42,539 bases of DNA from Clostridia bacterium (GCA_017935265.1 JAGBHX010000103.1:1-42539); one strand, 5' to 3'; shown: positions 1 through 8,367, counted from the first letter of the stretch. The notes: generated by a model not told the origin, from the sequence alone. Made by a program: numbers and translations.

Positions 1-644
1 ATCTTTCCGGTGCGATTCTCATGATGGGCATAGGTCTTATTATGGGCTTTCTCGGCGGTGTGGATTGGAAGCTGTATGCTTTCGGTGCGTTGGCGGCAAT
101 ACTCGTAGTTGTAATTGTTGTGTCTAACCCCGATGAATTTCTCAAGGGCTATATGGCGGAACGTATTGATTCCTGGCTTGTTAAGGATTATACCGATACA
201 GATGCAAGGTATCAGACAAACCAGTCATTGTTTGCTCTGGGCTCAGGCGGCTTTTTCGGCCTCGGTCTGGGTAATTCAAAGCAAAAGTTCGATTATCTTC
301 CCGAGCCTCAGAATGACTTCATTTTTGCAATTGTAGGTGAAGAGCTGGGCTTCCTCGGCTGTGCATTTATCGTTGTTCTTTTTGCTCTTCTTGTCTGGAG
401 AGGCTTTTCAATCGCTCTCAAGGCCCGTTCGGTTTTCGGCAGACTTATGACAATGGGTATCGTTGTTCAGGTGGGTCTGCAGACAATTCTCAATATTCTC
501 GTTGTTACGGATATGATGCCCAACACAGGTATCAGCCTCCCGTTTTTCAGCTACGGCGGTTCATCACTCATAATGCTGCTTGCAGAAATGGGATTCGTTC
601 TCTCTGTTTCAAGAAGCTCAAGAATAAGTAAAAAAGGTGTGTAA
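1..644 (+). CDS. ftsW: FtsW/RodA/SpoVE-family lipid II polymerase (5' truncated by window edge)
   Basis: C-terminal part of a SEDS-family integral membrane glycosyltransferase that polymerises lipid II into peptidoglycan at the division septum. The frame is already open at base 3, so the true start lies outside the window. About 213 residues are visible, with several hydrophobic segments. An extracellular stretch carries the family-typical pattern around LPEPQNDFIFAIVGEELGF, and near the C-terminus is the conserved N-T-G-I-S-L-P-F-F-S-Y-G-G-S-S block. The stop lies 2 nt before the murG start. Position directly ahead of murG, murA and ftsQ supports FtsW (or sporulation paralogue SpoVE) over the elongation enzyme RodA. 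Family assignment is firm; FtsW versus SpoVE is inferred from context. Confidence 0.9.
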   Translation, partial: LSGAILMMGIGLIMGFLGGVDWKLYAFGALAAILVVVIVVSNPDEFLKGYMAERIDSWLVKDYTDTDARYQTNQSLFALGSGGFFGLGLGNSKQKFDYLPEPQNDFIFAIVGEELGFLGCAFIVVLFALLVWRGFSIALKARSVFGRLMTMGIVVQVGLQTILNILVVTDMMPNTGISLPFFSYGGSSLIMLLAEMGFVLSVSRSSRISKKGV

Positions 645-646
645 AT

Positions 647-1774
647 ATGCTCAACAATAAAAAAATCCTTTTCGCCGCAGGCGGCACAGGCGGACACATT
701 AACCCGGCTCTTGCCGTTGCAGGCTATATCAGAGAAAATTATCCCGATGCACAAATTCTCTTCGCAGGAACTCCCAACAAAATGGAGGCAAAGCTTGTTC
801 CTGCCGCAGGATTTGATTTTACAACAATCGAAATCAGCGGGTTTCAGCGTGACTTCAGCGTGCAGGGAATTAAAGATAATATTTCAACTGTTTTCAAGCT
901 TATCAAGTCTCTTCCCAGGGCAAAGGCTATTATCAAAGAATTTCAGCCCGATGTCGTAATCGGCTTCGGCGGTTATGTAAGCGGACCTGTTGTAAGAGCC
1001 GCGGCAAAAATGGGTGTTCCCACCGCTGTTCACGAGCAGAACGCTTTCCCCGGCGTTACCAACAAGCTTCTTGCAAAGCAGGTTGACAAGGTTATGGTAA
1101 CGACCAAAGCCGCAGAAGAATATTTTAATGCAAAAAATCCCGTAACGGTAACTGGACTTCCCGTAAGAGGGGAGATGCTCCGCGCTGACCGTGAAATCAG
1201 CCGTGCTGAGTTAGGCATTCGTGACGATATGCCCCTCATTCTTTCAATGGGCGGCAGTCTCGGTGCGCTGGCAATCAACAAGGCTGTCAAAGAGCTTATC
1301 CTCAGCCGTTATGAGTCAAAGAAATGCGCTTTTCTTCACGCAACAGGCTCAAACGGTGTTGCAATGCTCGAGGATCTTAATTCAAAAATAGATATGGATA
1401 AAAACCCCCACGTTATGCTCAGAGAGTATATCAATGATATGGACAGATGTATGGCCGCCGCTGACCTTGTAATCTGCCGTGCAGGTGCAAGCACACTCAG
1501 TGAGCTTCAGGTTATGGGCAAGGCTTCAATTCTTGTTCCTTACCCCTATGCCAGCGAAAATCATCAGTATTTCAACGCTAAAGACCTTGCAGACAACAAT
1601 GCCGCCATCATCATTGAAGAAAAAGATTTAAGCGGTGAAAAGCTCATTTCCGTGGTTGACCTTCTTGTTTCAAATATGGACAAGGTTAAGGAGTTTGGCG
1701 ATAACGCAAAGAAGATGGCAGTAACCGATGCTTCTGCAAGAATTACAAACTGCCTTCTTGAAATTGTAAAATAA
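647..1774 (+). CDS. murG: MurG, lipid II-forming GlcNAc transferase
   Basis: UDP-GlcNAc:undecaprenyl-pyrophosphoryl-MurNAc-pentapeptide N-acetylglucosaminyltransferase. It makes lipid II on the inner face of the membrane, the substrate of the FtsW-type enzyme just upstream. The 375-residue length is usual. The N-terminus has the glycine-rich G-G-T-G-G-H loop (about residues 12-17) of GT28 enzymes. The C-terminal half has the UDP-GlcNAc-binding block with CRAGASTLSE and the later P-Y-P-Y-A-S-E-N-H-Q motif. Start chosen at ATG 647, with an AAGGTG ribosome site at 634-639 inside the end of the preceding gene. It is co-transcribed with ftsW (2-nt gap). Confidence 0.97.
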   Translation: MLNNKKILFAAGGTGGHINPALAVAGYIRENYPDAQILFAGTPNKMEAKLVPAAGFDFTTIEISGFQRDFSVQGIKDNISTVFKLIKSLPRAKAIIKEFQPDVVIGFGGYVSGPVVRAAAKMGVPTAVHEQNAFPGVTNKLLAKQVDKVMVTTKAAEEYFNAKNPVTVTGLPVRGEMLRADREISRAELGIRDDMPLILSMGGSLGALAINKAVKELILSRYESKKCAFLHATGSNGVAMLEDLNSKIDMDKNPHVMLREYINDMDRCMAAADLVICRAGASTLSELQVMGKASILVPYPYASENHQYFNAKDLADNNAAIIIEEKDLSGEKLISVVDLLVSNMDKVKEFGDNAKKMAVTDASARITNCLLEIVK

Positions 1775-1783
1775 GTAACCCTT

Positions 1784-1837
1784 TTAACCCCTCGGCATAG
1801 AATGTTACCAGATTATCTTGAAGCTGCGAGGGGTTAA
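1784..1837 (+). promoter_or_regulatory. Perfect 11-bp inverted repeat enclosing the murA ribosome-binding site
   Basis: TTAACCCCTCG at 1784-1794 is the exact reverse complement of CGAGGGGTTAA at 1827-1837, with a 32-nt loop. The 3' arm contains the murA Shine-Dalgarno sequence (GAGGGG) and ends 1 nt before the ATG at 1839. In RNA the hairpin would bury the ribosome site. There is no U-run, so it is not an intrinsic terminator. The repeat is seen directly; a regulatory role is inferred. Confidence 0.6.
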
Positions 1838-1838
1838 T

Positions 1839-3092
1839 ATGAGTTGTCTTGTAATCAACGGAAAGAAAAAGCTCGGCGGTGAAATCTCTGTTCACGGTGC
1901 CAAAAACAGCGCGCTTCCTATTCTTGCGGCAAGCGTTGCCGTAGGCGATGAATGTCTGATTTCCAACTGTCCTCAGCTTTCCGATATAAGGGCAACGGTC
2001 AACATTCTTCGGGGTCTCGGTTGCCGTGTGGCAGTCAACGGCTCACAGATATGTGTAAATTCCGAAGATTTATCTTATAACGAAATTCCTGACACACTTA
2101 TGAGGGAGCTTCGCTCATCTTTTATTTTTATGGGAGCGTTGCTCTCACGCACGGGCAGAGCTGTTATGTGTGCACCTGGCGGATGTGAAATCGGTGTGCG
2201 TCCCGTGGATATTCATTTGCTCTCTTTCAGGCAGATGGGTGTGCAAATCCGCGAAGAAGCAGGCAGAATAGTCTGTGAAGCTCCGGAAGGTTTGCAGGGC
2301 GCAGAAATCAATCTTTCCTTTCCTAGCGTAGGTGCAACGGAAAACATTATTCTTGCCGCAGTCAGGGCAAAGGGCACAACCTACATAAAAAATGCCGCCG
2401 CTGAGCCCGAAATAAAAGACCTTGCCAACTTCCTTAATTCCTGCGGAGCCGATATAAACGGAGCAGGGGGAAGCACGGTTGTAATTCACGGCAAACAGAA
2501 ACTGCACGGCACGGATTACACCGTGATGTCCGATCGGATAGTTGCCGTCAGCTACCTTGCCGCCGCGGCAGTAACAGGCTCTGAGCTGATTGTTAAAAAC
2601 GCCTTTCCCGAGCATATCGGAACGGTGGTTTCCACCTTCAGGCAATCAGGGTGTCACTTTGAATATGAAAAAAAACAGATTAAAATAACGTCTCCGTCAC
2701 GGCTTAACAAAATGGGAACAATCAGAACAATGCCGTATCCCGGCTTTCCTACGGATTGTCAGGCTATTATAATGGCAATGGCTTGCGTTGCCCGGGGAAC
2801 GACAATAATCAACGAAAACATTTTTGAAAGCCGTTTCCGCCACGTCGGTGAGCTCAACAGAATGGGTGCCGACATCACCGTAACGGGCAGGAGTGCCATT
2901 GTCAACGGTGTCAAAAATCTTTACGGCTCCTGCGTTAAGGCAACGGATTTGAGAGGCGGAATGTCACTTGTGCTTGCTGCTTTGTGCGCAGAGGGTGAAA
3001 GTGTAATAGAAAACACAGAATTTATCGACAGAGGCTATGAAAAAGCAGAGCGTGATCTGAGCCTCATCGGTGCAGATATAAGGAGGGAATAA
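1839..3092 (+). CDS. murA: UDP-N-acetylglucosamine 1-carboxyvinyltransferase
   Basis: First committed step of peptidoglycan synthesis: transfers enolpyruvate from PEP to UDP-GlcNAc in the cytoplasm; fosfomycin target. The protein has the EPSP-synthase-like fold features of MurA: N-terminal HGAKNSALPI, and the active-site loop P-G-G-C-E-I-G-x-R-P-V-D with the catalytic, fosfomycin-reactive cysteine at residue 116. Length is 417 aa, typical. Start is placed at ATG 1839, preceded by GAGGGG, rather than at an in-frame TTG at 1818 that has no ribosome site. The RBS lies inside a perfect inverted repeat. The stop is 1 nt from the ftsQ start, so ftsQ is probably translationally coupled. Confidence 0.95.
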   Translation: MSCLVINGKKKLGGEISVHGAKNSALPILAASVAVGDECLISNCPQLSDIRATVNILRGLGCRVAVNGSQICVNSEDLSYNEIPDTLMRELRSSFIFMGALLSRTGRAVMCAPGGCEIGVRPVDIHLLSFRQMGVQIREEAGRIVCEAPEGLQGAEINLSFPSVGATENIILAAVRAKGTTYIKNAAAEPEIKDLANFLNSCGADINGAGGSTVVIHGKQKLHGTDYTVMSDRIVAVSYLAAAAVTGSELIVKNAFPEHIGTVVSTFRQSGCHFEYEKKQIKITSPSRLNKMGTIRTMPYPGFPTDCQAIIMAMACVARGTTIINENIFESRFRHVGELNRMGADITVTGRSAIVNGVKNLYGSCVKATDLRGGMSLVLAALCAEGESVIENTEFIDRGYEKAERDLSLIGADIRRE

Positions 3093-3093
3093 A

Positions 3094-3942
3094 ATGGCAG
3101 GACTCACACAGGAGGAATTGGCAAAAATGCTGCCGGAAAGGCGCAAAGCCTATGAAAAGCGTCGCAAAAAGGTTCAGCGCAACAGAATGATTTTTGCTTC
3201 GTCTGTGTCAATTCTCATAATGCTTTTAACGGTTATTGTTCTTTCTCTTACGGTGTTTTTTAAAATTGACACAATCACCGTTAACGGAACAAGCCGATAT
3301 GAAACAGAGCAGATTATATCCGTTTCAGGTATACAGAAGGGCAAAAATCTTTTCCTTTCAAGTGTAAATAAGGCGCAGGAAAACATTTCATCACAGCTTA
3401 CGTATCTTTCTGAGGTAACGGTTACAAGAAAGCTTCCGTCAACAATAGTAATTGATGTGGTAGGCTCAAATGCGGATTTCTGCTATCAGACGTCAGGCGG
3501 ATATGCTCTTACGGATTCCAAGAGCAGGGTGCTCGAAATTGTAAATGCCGACGCTGTTCCCAAAACTGCGGCGGCTATGAGAACAAACGGCACTTTTGTT
3601 GCCGTTGTGGGCGAGAAAATTACCGTTGACGAAAACAAAGCTCAGGAGCAGCAGGAGGCCGACAAAAAAGAGCTGGAGCTTCTCGACAGTGTTCTTTCTG
3701 CAGTGAGAGAAAGCGGAATAAAAGACATCACCGAAATCAATATAACGACCCCCACAAGCATTTATGTTATGTATCAGAACAGATTCAAGCTCAACCTCGG
3801 AAATTCTCTTGAACTGCCATATAAGCTTAAATCTGCGGTGCAGATAATTGCACAGGAGGATGAAATCAGCACATCAACCTCGGGCGAAATCAATCTTGAC
3901 AATCCGGGCAGTGCTTATGTTTCACCTGACGAGACGGAATAA
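3094..3942 (+). CDS. ftsQ: FtsQ/DivIB-type cell division protein
   Basis: Bitopic division protein that helps recruit and regulate the septal FtsW/PBP complex. The layout is classic: a basic cytoplasmic N-terminus (RRKAYEKRRKKVQRNR), one transmembrane segment at about residues 32-55, then an extracytoplasmic POTRA domain beginning near ITVNGTSRYETEQI and a FtsQ/DivIB beta domain (ALTDSKSRVLEI). The C-terminal tail is acidic and low in complexity. At 282 residues it is of normal length. The AGGAGG at 3081-3086 lies inside the end of murA, and the start comes 1 nt after the murA stop. No ftsA follows; ftsZ comes next behind its own promoter. Confidence 0.88.
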   Translation: MAGLTQEELAKMLPERRKAYEKRRKKVQRNRMIFASSVSILIMLLTVIVLSLTVFFKIDTITVNGTSRYETEQIISVSGIQKGKNLFLSSVNKAQENISSQLTYLSEVTVTRKLPSTIVIDVVGSNADFCYQTSGGYALTDSKSRVLEIVNADAVPKTAAAMRTNGTFVAVVGEKITVDENKAQEQQEADKKELELLDSVLSAVRESGIKDITEINITTPTSIYVMYQNRFKLNLGNSLELPYKLKSAVQIIAQEDEISTSTSGEINLDNPGSAYVSPDETE

Positions 3943-3951
3943 GGATAATTT

Positions 3952-3972
3952 TGTCGAAATTTAGCTGTCAAA
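3952..3972 (+). promoter_or_regulatory. Putative Spo0A boxes upstream of ftsZ
   Basis: TGTCGAA at 3952-3958 matches the Spo0A-box consensus exactly, and a one-mismatch copy, TGTCAAA, lies at 3966-3972, 14 bp further on. Both are upstream of the ftsZ -35 element. In Bacillus subtilis ftsZ expression at sporulation depends on Spo0A and sigma-H, and this window encodes Spo0A. A 7-bp site is short, so binding is an inference. Confidence 0.45.
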
Positions 3973-3997
3973 AATATAAAAAAAGTCAAAATAACTA

Positions 3998-4026
3998 TTG
4001 AATTTAAATTTTTTATATGGTAAAAT
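3998..4026 (+). promoter_or_regulatory. ftsZ sigma-A promoter
   Basis: -35 TTGAAT at 3998-4003 and -10 TAAAAT at 4021-4026 are separated by exactly 17 bp in an AT-rich gap between ftsQ and ftsZ. The expected start near 4033 gives a leader of about 48 nt before the ftsZ ATG. Confidence 0.7.
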
Positions 4027-4080
4027 ACTTAAGTATTTACCTTGAGAAAATATAAGATTATTAAAACGGAGGTTTACAAA

Positions 4081-5235
4081 ATGGCATTCGGAATTGACAA
4101 CGAATACGAGAGCGAAGTTCAAATAAAAGTAATAGGCGTCGGTGGCGGCGGCGGTAACGCTGTTAACACTATGATTGCTGCAGGTATGCAGGGCGCTGAG
4201 TTTATTGTAGTTAACACAGACAAGCAGGTTCTTGCCAACTCACAGGCAACTCACAAGATCCAGATTGGCGAAAAGTCAACAAAGGGTCAGGGTGCTGGCG
4301 GACGTCCCGAGGTTGGTGAAAAGGCTGCTGAAGAAAGCCGTGAAGAAATCACAGCTATCCTCAAGGGCACAGATATGGTGTTCGTAACCGCAGGTATGGG
4401 CGGCGGCACAGGCACGGGTGCAGCTCCCGTTATCGCAGGTCTTGCAAAAGAAATGGGCATTCTCACAGTCGGCGTTGTTACAAAGCCCTTCAAGTTTGAA
4501 GGTAAAAAGCGCAGCGTTCTTGCAGAGCAGGGTATTGCTAAGCTTGCTGAAAATGTGGACAGCCTTATCGTTATCCCCAATGACCGTCTTAAGCTCCTTT
4601 CAGACCGTTGCAAAACTCTCACAGAAGCTTTCATCGTTGCTGACGAAGTACTTTCTCAGGGCGTTAAGAGCATCTCTGACCTTATTAAAATTCCCGGCTT
4701 TGTTAACCTTGACTTTGCAGACGTTTGCAGCGTAATGCGCGATGCAGGCTATGCTCACATGGGCGTTGGCACAGCTAAGGGCAAGGATAAGAGCCTTCAG
4801 GCTGCAGACATTGCAACATCCAGCCCCCTTCTTGAAACATCAATTTCAGGTGCTAAGGGCGTTATCATCAGCATCACATCTTCACCTGACATCGGTCTTG
4901 AAGAGGTTGAAAACGCTGCTGAGTCAATCACAGAAAAGGCTCATCCCGATGCAAACATCACATGGGGTGTTTCATTCGATCCCAATATGGAAGACGAAAT
5001 CACAATCGTTGTTGTTGCAACAGGCTTTGAAAAAGAGAATGCAACCGAGTCCTTCGGCAGCATCCCCACATTCCAGGGTCAGACAGCAACTGCAACTCCT
5101 ATGCGCGCTCAGGCTCCCATTGAGCCTCCCGTTGTTGGCGGCGCCGCAGCTCCTAAGGCTCCCGCATCAAGCGGTGTAGCTGATGATGATTTCTATGTAA
5201 TCCTCAACGACATCATCAAAAAGAAGCCCGAATAA
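4081..5235 (+). CDS. ftsZ: FtsZ, tubulin-like cell division GTPase
   Basis: Polymerises into the Z-ring that scaffolds the division machinery. The N-terminal GTPase domain shows the nucleotide loop [11 protein letters not shown] (about residues 19-29), the tubulin signature [11 protein letters not shown] near 106-116, and the T7-loop region NLDFADV. A variable linker rich in Ala, Pro and Thr follows. The 384-residue protein ends in [17 protein letters not shown] rather than the usual D-I-P-x-F-L-R-x-R type peptide. Start at ATG 4081 is set by a GGAGG ribosome site about 10 nt upstream; an in-frame TTG at 4042 has no such site. Own promoter upstream and strong terminator downstream: monocistronic. 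Confidence 0.97.
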   Translation: MAFGIDNEYESEVQIKVIGVGGGGGNAVNTMIAAGMQGAEFIVVNTDKQVLANSQATHKIQIGEKSTKGQGAGGRPEVGEKAAEESREEITAILKGTDMVFVTAGMGGGTGTGAAPVIAGLAKEMGILTVGVVTKPFKFEGKKRSVLAEQGIAKLAENVDSLIVIPNDRLKLLSDRCKTLTEAFIVADEVLSQGVKSISDLIKIPGFVNLDFADVCSVMRDAGYAHMGVGTAKGKDKSLQAADIATSSPLLETSISGAKGVIISITSSPDIGLEEVENAAESITEKAHPDANITWGVSFDPNMEDEITIVVVATGFEKENATESFGSIPTFQGQTATATPMRAQAPIEPPVVGGAAAPKAPASSGVADDDFYVILNDIIKKKPE

Positions 5236-5246
5236 TATAGCGATAC

Positions 5247-5280
5247 GCCCCGACTGCTTTCAGTCGGGGCTTTGTGTTTT
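5247..5280 (+). terminator. Rho-independent terminator of ftsZ
   Basis: Stem GCCCCGACTG (5247-5256) pairs perfectly with CAGTCGGGGC (5261-5270) over a CTTT loop, followed by TTTGTGTTTT. Confidence 0.93.
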
Positions 5281-5304
5281 AAGTGCAATGGAAAAGGTGA
5301 TTTA

Positions 5305-5610
5305 ATGAAAATTGATGTTGGAAATAAAACGATTACCTCCGTTGATTTTTCAAATAATGAAACAGCTTGGAAGATTGAAGATACCCCTTTTGTTTTAGAT
5401 TATTTTAGAAAGGAAAACAAAATTATTCTAGGTGGGGATATCCTGACGAAAGATTTGATTCATAATTATGATAGCTGGTATTACAATTATGACCATGGCC
5501 AAAGTGAAAAATGTAATGTTGAGTTTGCATATGAAAAAGCGATTGAATATATTTCAAAGTATGTACAACTAAACGGAAAAGACTTTTATGTAATAATCGT
5601 AACAAAATAA
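5305..5610 (+). CDS. Small acidic protein, putative Imm40-like immunity protein
   Basis: A 101-residue protein without signal peptide or membrane segment. The pattern ILGGDIL, followed by NYDSWYYNY, then a helix with AYEKAIEYISKY and a final beta strand (DFYVIIV), resembles as I recall it the Imm40 family of polymorphic-toxin immunity proteins; this was not checked against a profile. Start at ATG 5305 is preceded by AAAGGTG. The gene is visibly more AT-rich (ATT, AAT, AAA codons) than its neighbours, which suggests recent acquisition. It lies just after the ftsZ terminator and 10 nt before the next gene. No cognate toxin is present in the window, so it may be an orphan defensive immunity gene. 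It could also be an unrelated small protein. Confidence 0.5.
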   Translation: MKIDVGNKTITSVDFSNNETAWKIEDTPFVLDYFRKENKIILGGDILTKDLIHNYDSWYYNYDHGQSEKCNVEFAYEKAIEYISKYVQLNGKDFYVIIVTK

Positions 5611-5620
5611 GGTGAATCAT

Positions 5621-6457
5621 ATGAAAATCAAATATTTAGGCTCAGGTGCTTCTGAGGGCTTTCCTGCAATGTTTTGTACCTGTGATAATTGCCAAAGGGC
5701 AAAGCTTGCAGGGGGAAGAAACATCCGCACACGCTCACAAGCCTTGATAAATAACGATTTATTGATAGATTTCAATCAGGATACATACGCTCACGTGGTT
5801 TATGGCGGTCTTGATTTGTTGCCTGTTGAAAATATTTTCATCACTCATTATCACGAAGACCACCTTTGCGGTCACGAGTTTATAAATCTCCGTCCACCGT
5901 TTGCCGTTGAGGCAGAAAATATGGCGAAGCCGAATGTTTATGCTTCACAAGCGACCGTTGATTTTTTGCAAAAGGATTTGGATTATGCTCTTGTAACCGA
6001 TGAGTTTATCACGGTCCGTGCTCTTACGCCCTTTGAAAAGGTGAGGGCAGGCAGCTACGAGGTAACACCTCTTACTGCTAATCACGACCCCAAAACCGAA
6101 CCGCTGATTTATATTGTGTCCGACGGTGAAAAGAAGCTTCTCTACGCCCACGATACAGGCTGGTTCACTGAAGAAACCTGGAACTATCTGAAAGAAAACA
6201 AGCCTTATTTCAGCCTTGTTTCTCTTGATTGCACAAGTACGGGCGACAAAATTCCCAAACCAAACGGTCATATGAATCTAATGTCTTGCGACAATGCTCG
6301 AAATGAGCTTATAAAAATCGGTTGCGCTGACGAAAGCACACACTTTGTCCTCAACCACTTTTCCCATAATGGAGGCTATACATATGATGAGCTTCTACCT
6401 GTCGCCGCAGAAATGGATTTTATCGTTGCCTACGATGGCATCGAAATCGAAATATAA
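5621..6457 (+). CDS. PhnP-like metallo-beta-lactamase-fold phosphodiesterase
   Basis: A 278-residue MBL-fold hydrolase. The metal motif H-Y-H-E-D-H lies at residues 76-81 and a later AHDTG supplies the bridging Asp. A C-x-C-x-x-C cluster (Cys19, 21, 24) near the N-terminus is the structural zinc site seen in PhnP, the phosphoribosyl 1,2-cyclic phosphate phosphodiesterase. No other phn genes are nearby, so a C-P lyase role is not supported; members of this group also hydrolyse other cyclic phosphates. The start is ATG 5621 with AAGGTG about 7 nt upstream, rather than the GTG at 5612. Ends at a bidirectional terminator shared with fhs. Confidence 0.75.
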   Translation: MKIKYLGSGASEGFPAMFCTCDNCQRAKLAGGRNIRTRSQALINNDLLIDFNQDTYAHVVYGGLDLLPVENIFITHYHEDHLCGHEFINLRPPFAVEAENMAKPNVYASQATVDFLQKDLDYALVTDEFITVRALTPFEKVRAGSYEVTPLTANHDPKTEPLIYIVSDGEKKLLYAHDTGWFTEETWNYLKENKPYFSLVSLDCTSTGDKIPKPNGHMNLMSCDNARNELIKIGCADESTHFVLNHFSHNGGYTYDELLPVAAEMDFIVAYDGIEIEI

Positions 6458-6462
6458 TAAAA

Positions 6463-6499
6463 ATCCCCATCAGCTTACAACTGATGGGGATAATCTTTT
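6463..6499. terminator. Bidirectional terminator between convergent genes
   Basis: Stem ATCCCCATCAG (6463-6473) pairs with CTGATGGGGAT (6481-6491), loop 7 nt. T-rich sequence follows on the plus strand, and an A-rich stretch precedes it, serving the minus strand. It ends both the MBL-fold gene and fhs. Confidence 0.88.
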
Positions 6500-6500
6500 C

Positions 6501-8165
6501 TTAGAACAAGCCTGAAATCGTACCGTTTTCGTCAACATCAATTTTCTCTGCGGCGGGAACCTTGGGGAGTCCGGGCATTGTCATAATGTCACCTGTGAGG
6601 GCAACGATGAAGCCTGCTCCGGCTGAAACCTTGATGTTCTTAACCGTAACCGTAAAGCCCTCGGGTGCGCCCATTTTTGCGGGGTCGTCTGAGAAGCTGT
6701 ACTGTGTTTTAGCCATACAAACAGGGAGCTTATCATAACCGAGGTCGGTAAGCTGCTGAATCTGCTTTTTAACCTTGGGCAGGAAGGCAACACCGTCACC
6801 GCCGTAAATTCTCTTGATGATGGTATCAATTTTTTCTTCAATGCTCAAATAAAGGTCGTAGCAGAAGGAGAAAGCATTTTCCTTTTCGCAAAGGCGGACA
6901 ACCTCTTCAGCAAGCTCTACGCCGCCGTTGCCGCCCTCTGCCCATACGTTTGAAAGAACAACGTTAACACCCAATTCCTTGCATTTTTCAATGATAAGGT
7001 TAATTTCGGCGTCTGTGTCGGTGGGGAAGCGGTTAACAGCAACAACGCTGGGAAGCTTGTAAACGTTTTTAATGTTTGAAACGTGGCGGAGAAGGTTGGG
7101 AATGCCTTTTTCAAGTGCTTCAAGATTTTCTGCACCAAGCTCAGTTTTGGCAACACCGCCGTGCATTTTAAGAGCACGAACTGTTGCAACAATTACAACT
7201 GCTGAGGGATTAAGGCCTGCATAGCGGCACTTGATGTCAAGGAACTTTTCTGCACCGAGGTCTGCACCGAAGCCGGCTTCGGTAACGGCATAATCGCCAA
7301 GCTTCATTGCAAGCTTTGTTGCAGTAACAGAGTTACAGCCGTGAGCAATGTTGGCAAAAGGTCCGCCGTGAACGAGAGCAGGTGTGCCCTCAAGTGTCTG
7401 AACAAGGTTTGGCTTGATTGCATCTTTGAGAAGTGCTGTCATAGCGCCTGCGGCATTGAGCTGACCTGCGGTAACAGGCTCTTCATTGTATGTGTAGCCC
7501 ACAATAATTCTTGAAAGTCTTTCTTTAAGGTCTGTGATTGAGTTTGAAAGGCAAAGCACAGCCATAATTTCAGAAGCAACCGTAATGTCATAACCGTCTT
7601 CACGGGGAACACCGTTGATTCTGCCGCCAAGGCCGTCTGTAACAAAACGGAGCTGACGGTCATTCATATCAACGCAACGCTTCCAGGTGATTCTTCTGGG
7701 GTCGATGTTTAATTTGTTGCCCTGATAAATATGGTTATCAAGCATTGCGGCAAGCAGGTTATTGGCCGCACCGATAGCGTGGAAGTCACCTGTGAAGTGG
7801 AGGTTGATATCTTCCATAGGAACAACCTGAGCGTAACCGCCGCCTGCGGCACCGCCCTTAACGCCGAAAACAGGGCCGAGTGACGGCTCACGAAGAGCAA
7901 TTACAACGTTTTTGCCGATTTTCTTAAGTCCGTCGGCAAGTCCGATTGAGGTTGTTGTTTTGCCTTCGCCTGCAGGGGTGGGGGTGATTGCGGTAACAAG
8001 AATGAGCCTTCCGTCAGGCTTCTCATTTTCTTTGAGAATGGAAAGATCAACCTTTGCCTTATATTTGCCGTACTGTTCAAGGTATTTGTCGTCAATACCT
8101 GCAGTTTTTGCAATTTCTGTAATGGGTTGCATTTGCGCGCTCTGAGCAATTTCAATGTCTGTCAT
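6501..8165 (-). CDS. fhs: Formate-tetrahydrofolate ligase
   Basis: ATP-dependent synthesis of 10-formyl-THF from formate and THF in the cytoplasm. The 554-residue length is typical. The family P-loop T-P-A-G-E-G-K-T-T lies at about residues 63-71, and the conserved block [19 protein letters not shown] follows. The ribosome site AAGGAG is 8-10 nt before the ATG. The product feeds purine synthesis (PurN and the AICAR transformylase at the far end of this window) and one-carbon metabolism. It is a single-gene unit with its own promoter, a ZTP riboswitch, and a terminator at each end. Formate released by pyruvate formate-lyase would be the natural substrate in an anaerobe. Confidence 0.98.
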   Translation of the reverse strand: MTDIEIAQSAQMQPITEIAKTAGIDDKYLEQYGKYKAKVDLSILKENEKPDGRLILVTAITPTPAGEGKTTTSIGLADGLKKIGKNVVIALREPSLGPVFGVKGGAAGGGYAQVVPMEDINLHFTGDFHAIGAANNLLAAMLDNHIYQGNKLNIDPRRITWKRCVDMNDRQLRFVTDGLGGRINGVPREDGYDITVASEIMAVLCLSNSITDLKERLSRIIVGYTYNEEPVTAGQLNAAGAMTALLKDAIKPNLVQTLEGTPALVHGGPFANIAHGCNSVTATKLAMKLGDYAVTEAGFGADLGAEKFLDIKCRYAGLNPSAVVIVATVRALKMHGGVAKTELGAENLEALEKGIPNLLRHVSNIKNVYKLPSVVAVNRFPTDTDAEINLIIEKCKELGVNVVLSNVWAEGGNGGVELAEEVVRLCEKENAFSFCYDLYLSIEEKIDTIIKRIYGGDGVAFLPKVKKQIQQLTDLGYDKLPVCMAKTQYSFSDDPAKMGAPEGFTVTVKNIKVSAGAGFIVALTGDIMTMPGLPKVPAAEKIDVDENGTISGLF

Positions 8166-8204
8166 TTCAAAAACTCCTTTTTAGTTGGTGATAGTCGCCA
8201 ACTT

Positions 8205-8242
8205 AACAAAATAGGGCAGATTTCCCCGAGAGAAATCTGCCC
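8205..8242 (-). terminator. Riboswitch-controlled intrinsic terminator in the fhs leader
   Basis: On the minus strand GGGCAGATTTC (8242-8232) pairs perfectly with GAAATCTGCCC (8224-8214), followed by TATTTTGTT. The 5' arm shares its first bases with the conserved CTGGGCA of the aptamer, so ligand-bound aptamer and terminator exclude each other. Confidence 0.88.
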
Positions 8243-8322
8243 AGACGGTCGGCTGAAAGGGCGATTTGCCCGTATGCTCCCGTTTCGTGGTGTGCTCACC
8301 TTATCCGTCAGTCACGGGAACA
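8238..8322 (-). ncRNA. ZTP/ZMP (pfl) riboswitch aptamer
   Basis: The minus-strand leader of fhs reads CCCGTGACTGACGG, then a GGTGAGCACACC hairpin, CGGGAGCAT, and finally CCGTCTGGGCA. These are the conserved blocks of the pfl RNA motif, the riboswitch that senses the purine intermediate ZMP and its triphosphate ZTP, which build up when 10-formyl-THF is short. Placement ahead of fhs is one of the classic contexts. Ligand binding should pull CTGGGCA into the pseudoknot, break the terminator just downstream, and switch fhs on. Confidence 0.94.
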
Positions 8323-8327
8323 ATTAG

Positions 8328-8356
8328 ATAATAACATTATTTTAAAATTAAATCAA
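8328..8356 (-). promoter_or_regulatory. fhs promoter
   Basis: On the minus strand, -35 TTGATT (8356-8351) and -10 TATTAT (8333-8328) have a 17-bp spacer. Transcription would start near 8321, exactly at the 5' end of the riboswitch aptamer. Confidence 0.8.
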
Positions 8357-8367
8357 GACTTTTTTGT

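Noticed and set aside
2145..2645. 166-codon minus-strand frame inside murA
   Set aside because: Antisense to conserved MurA sequence, without promoter or RBS.
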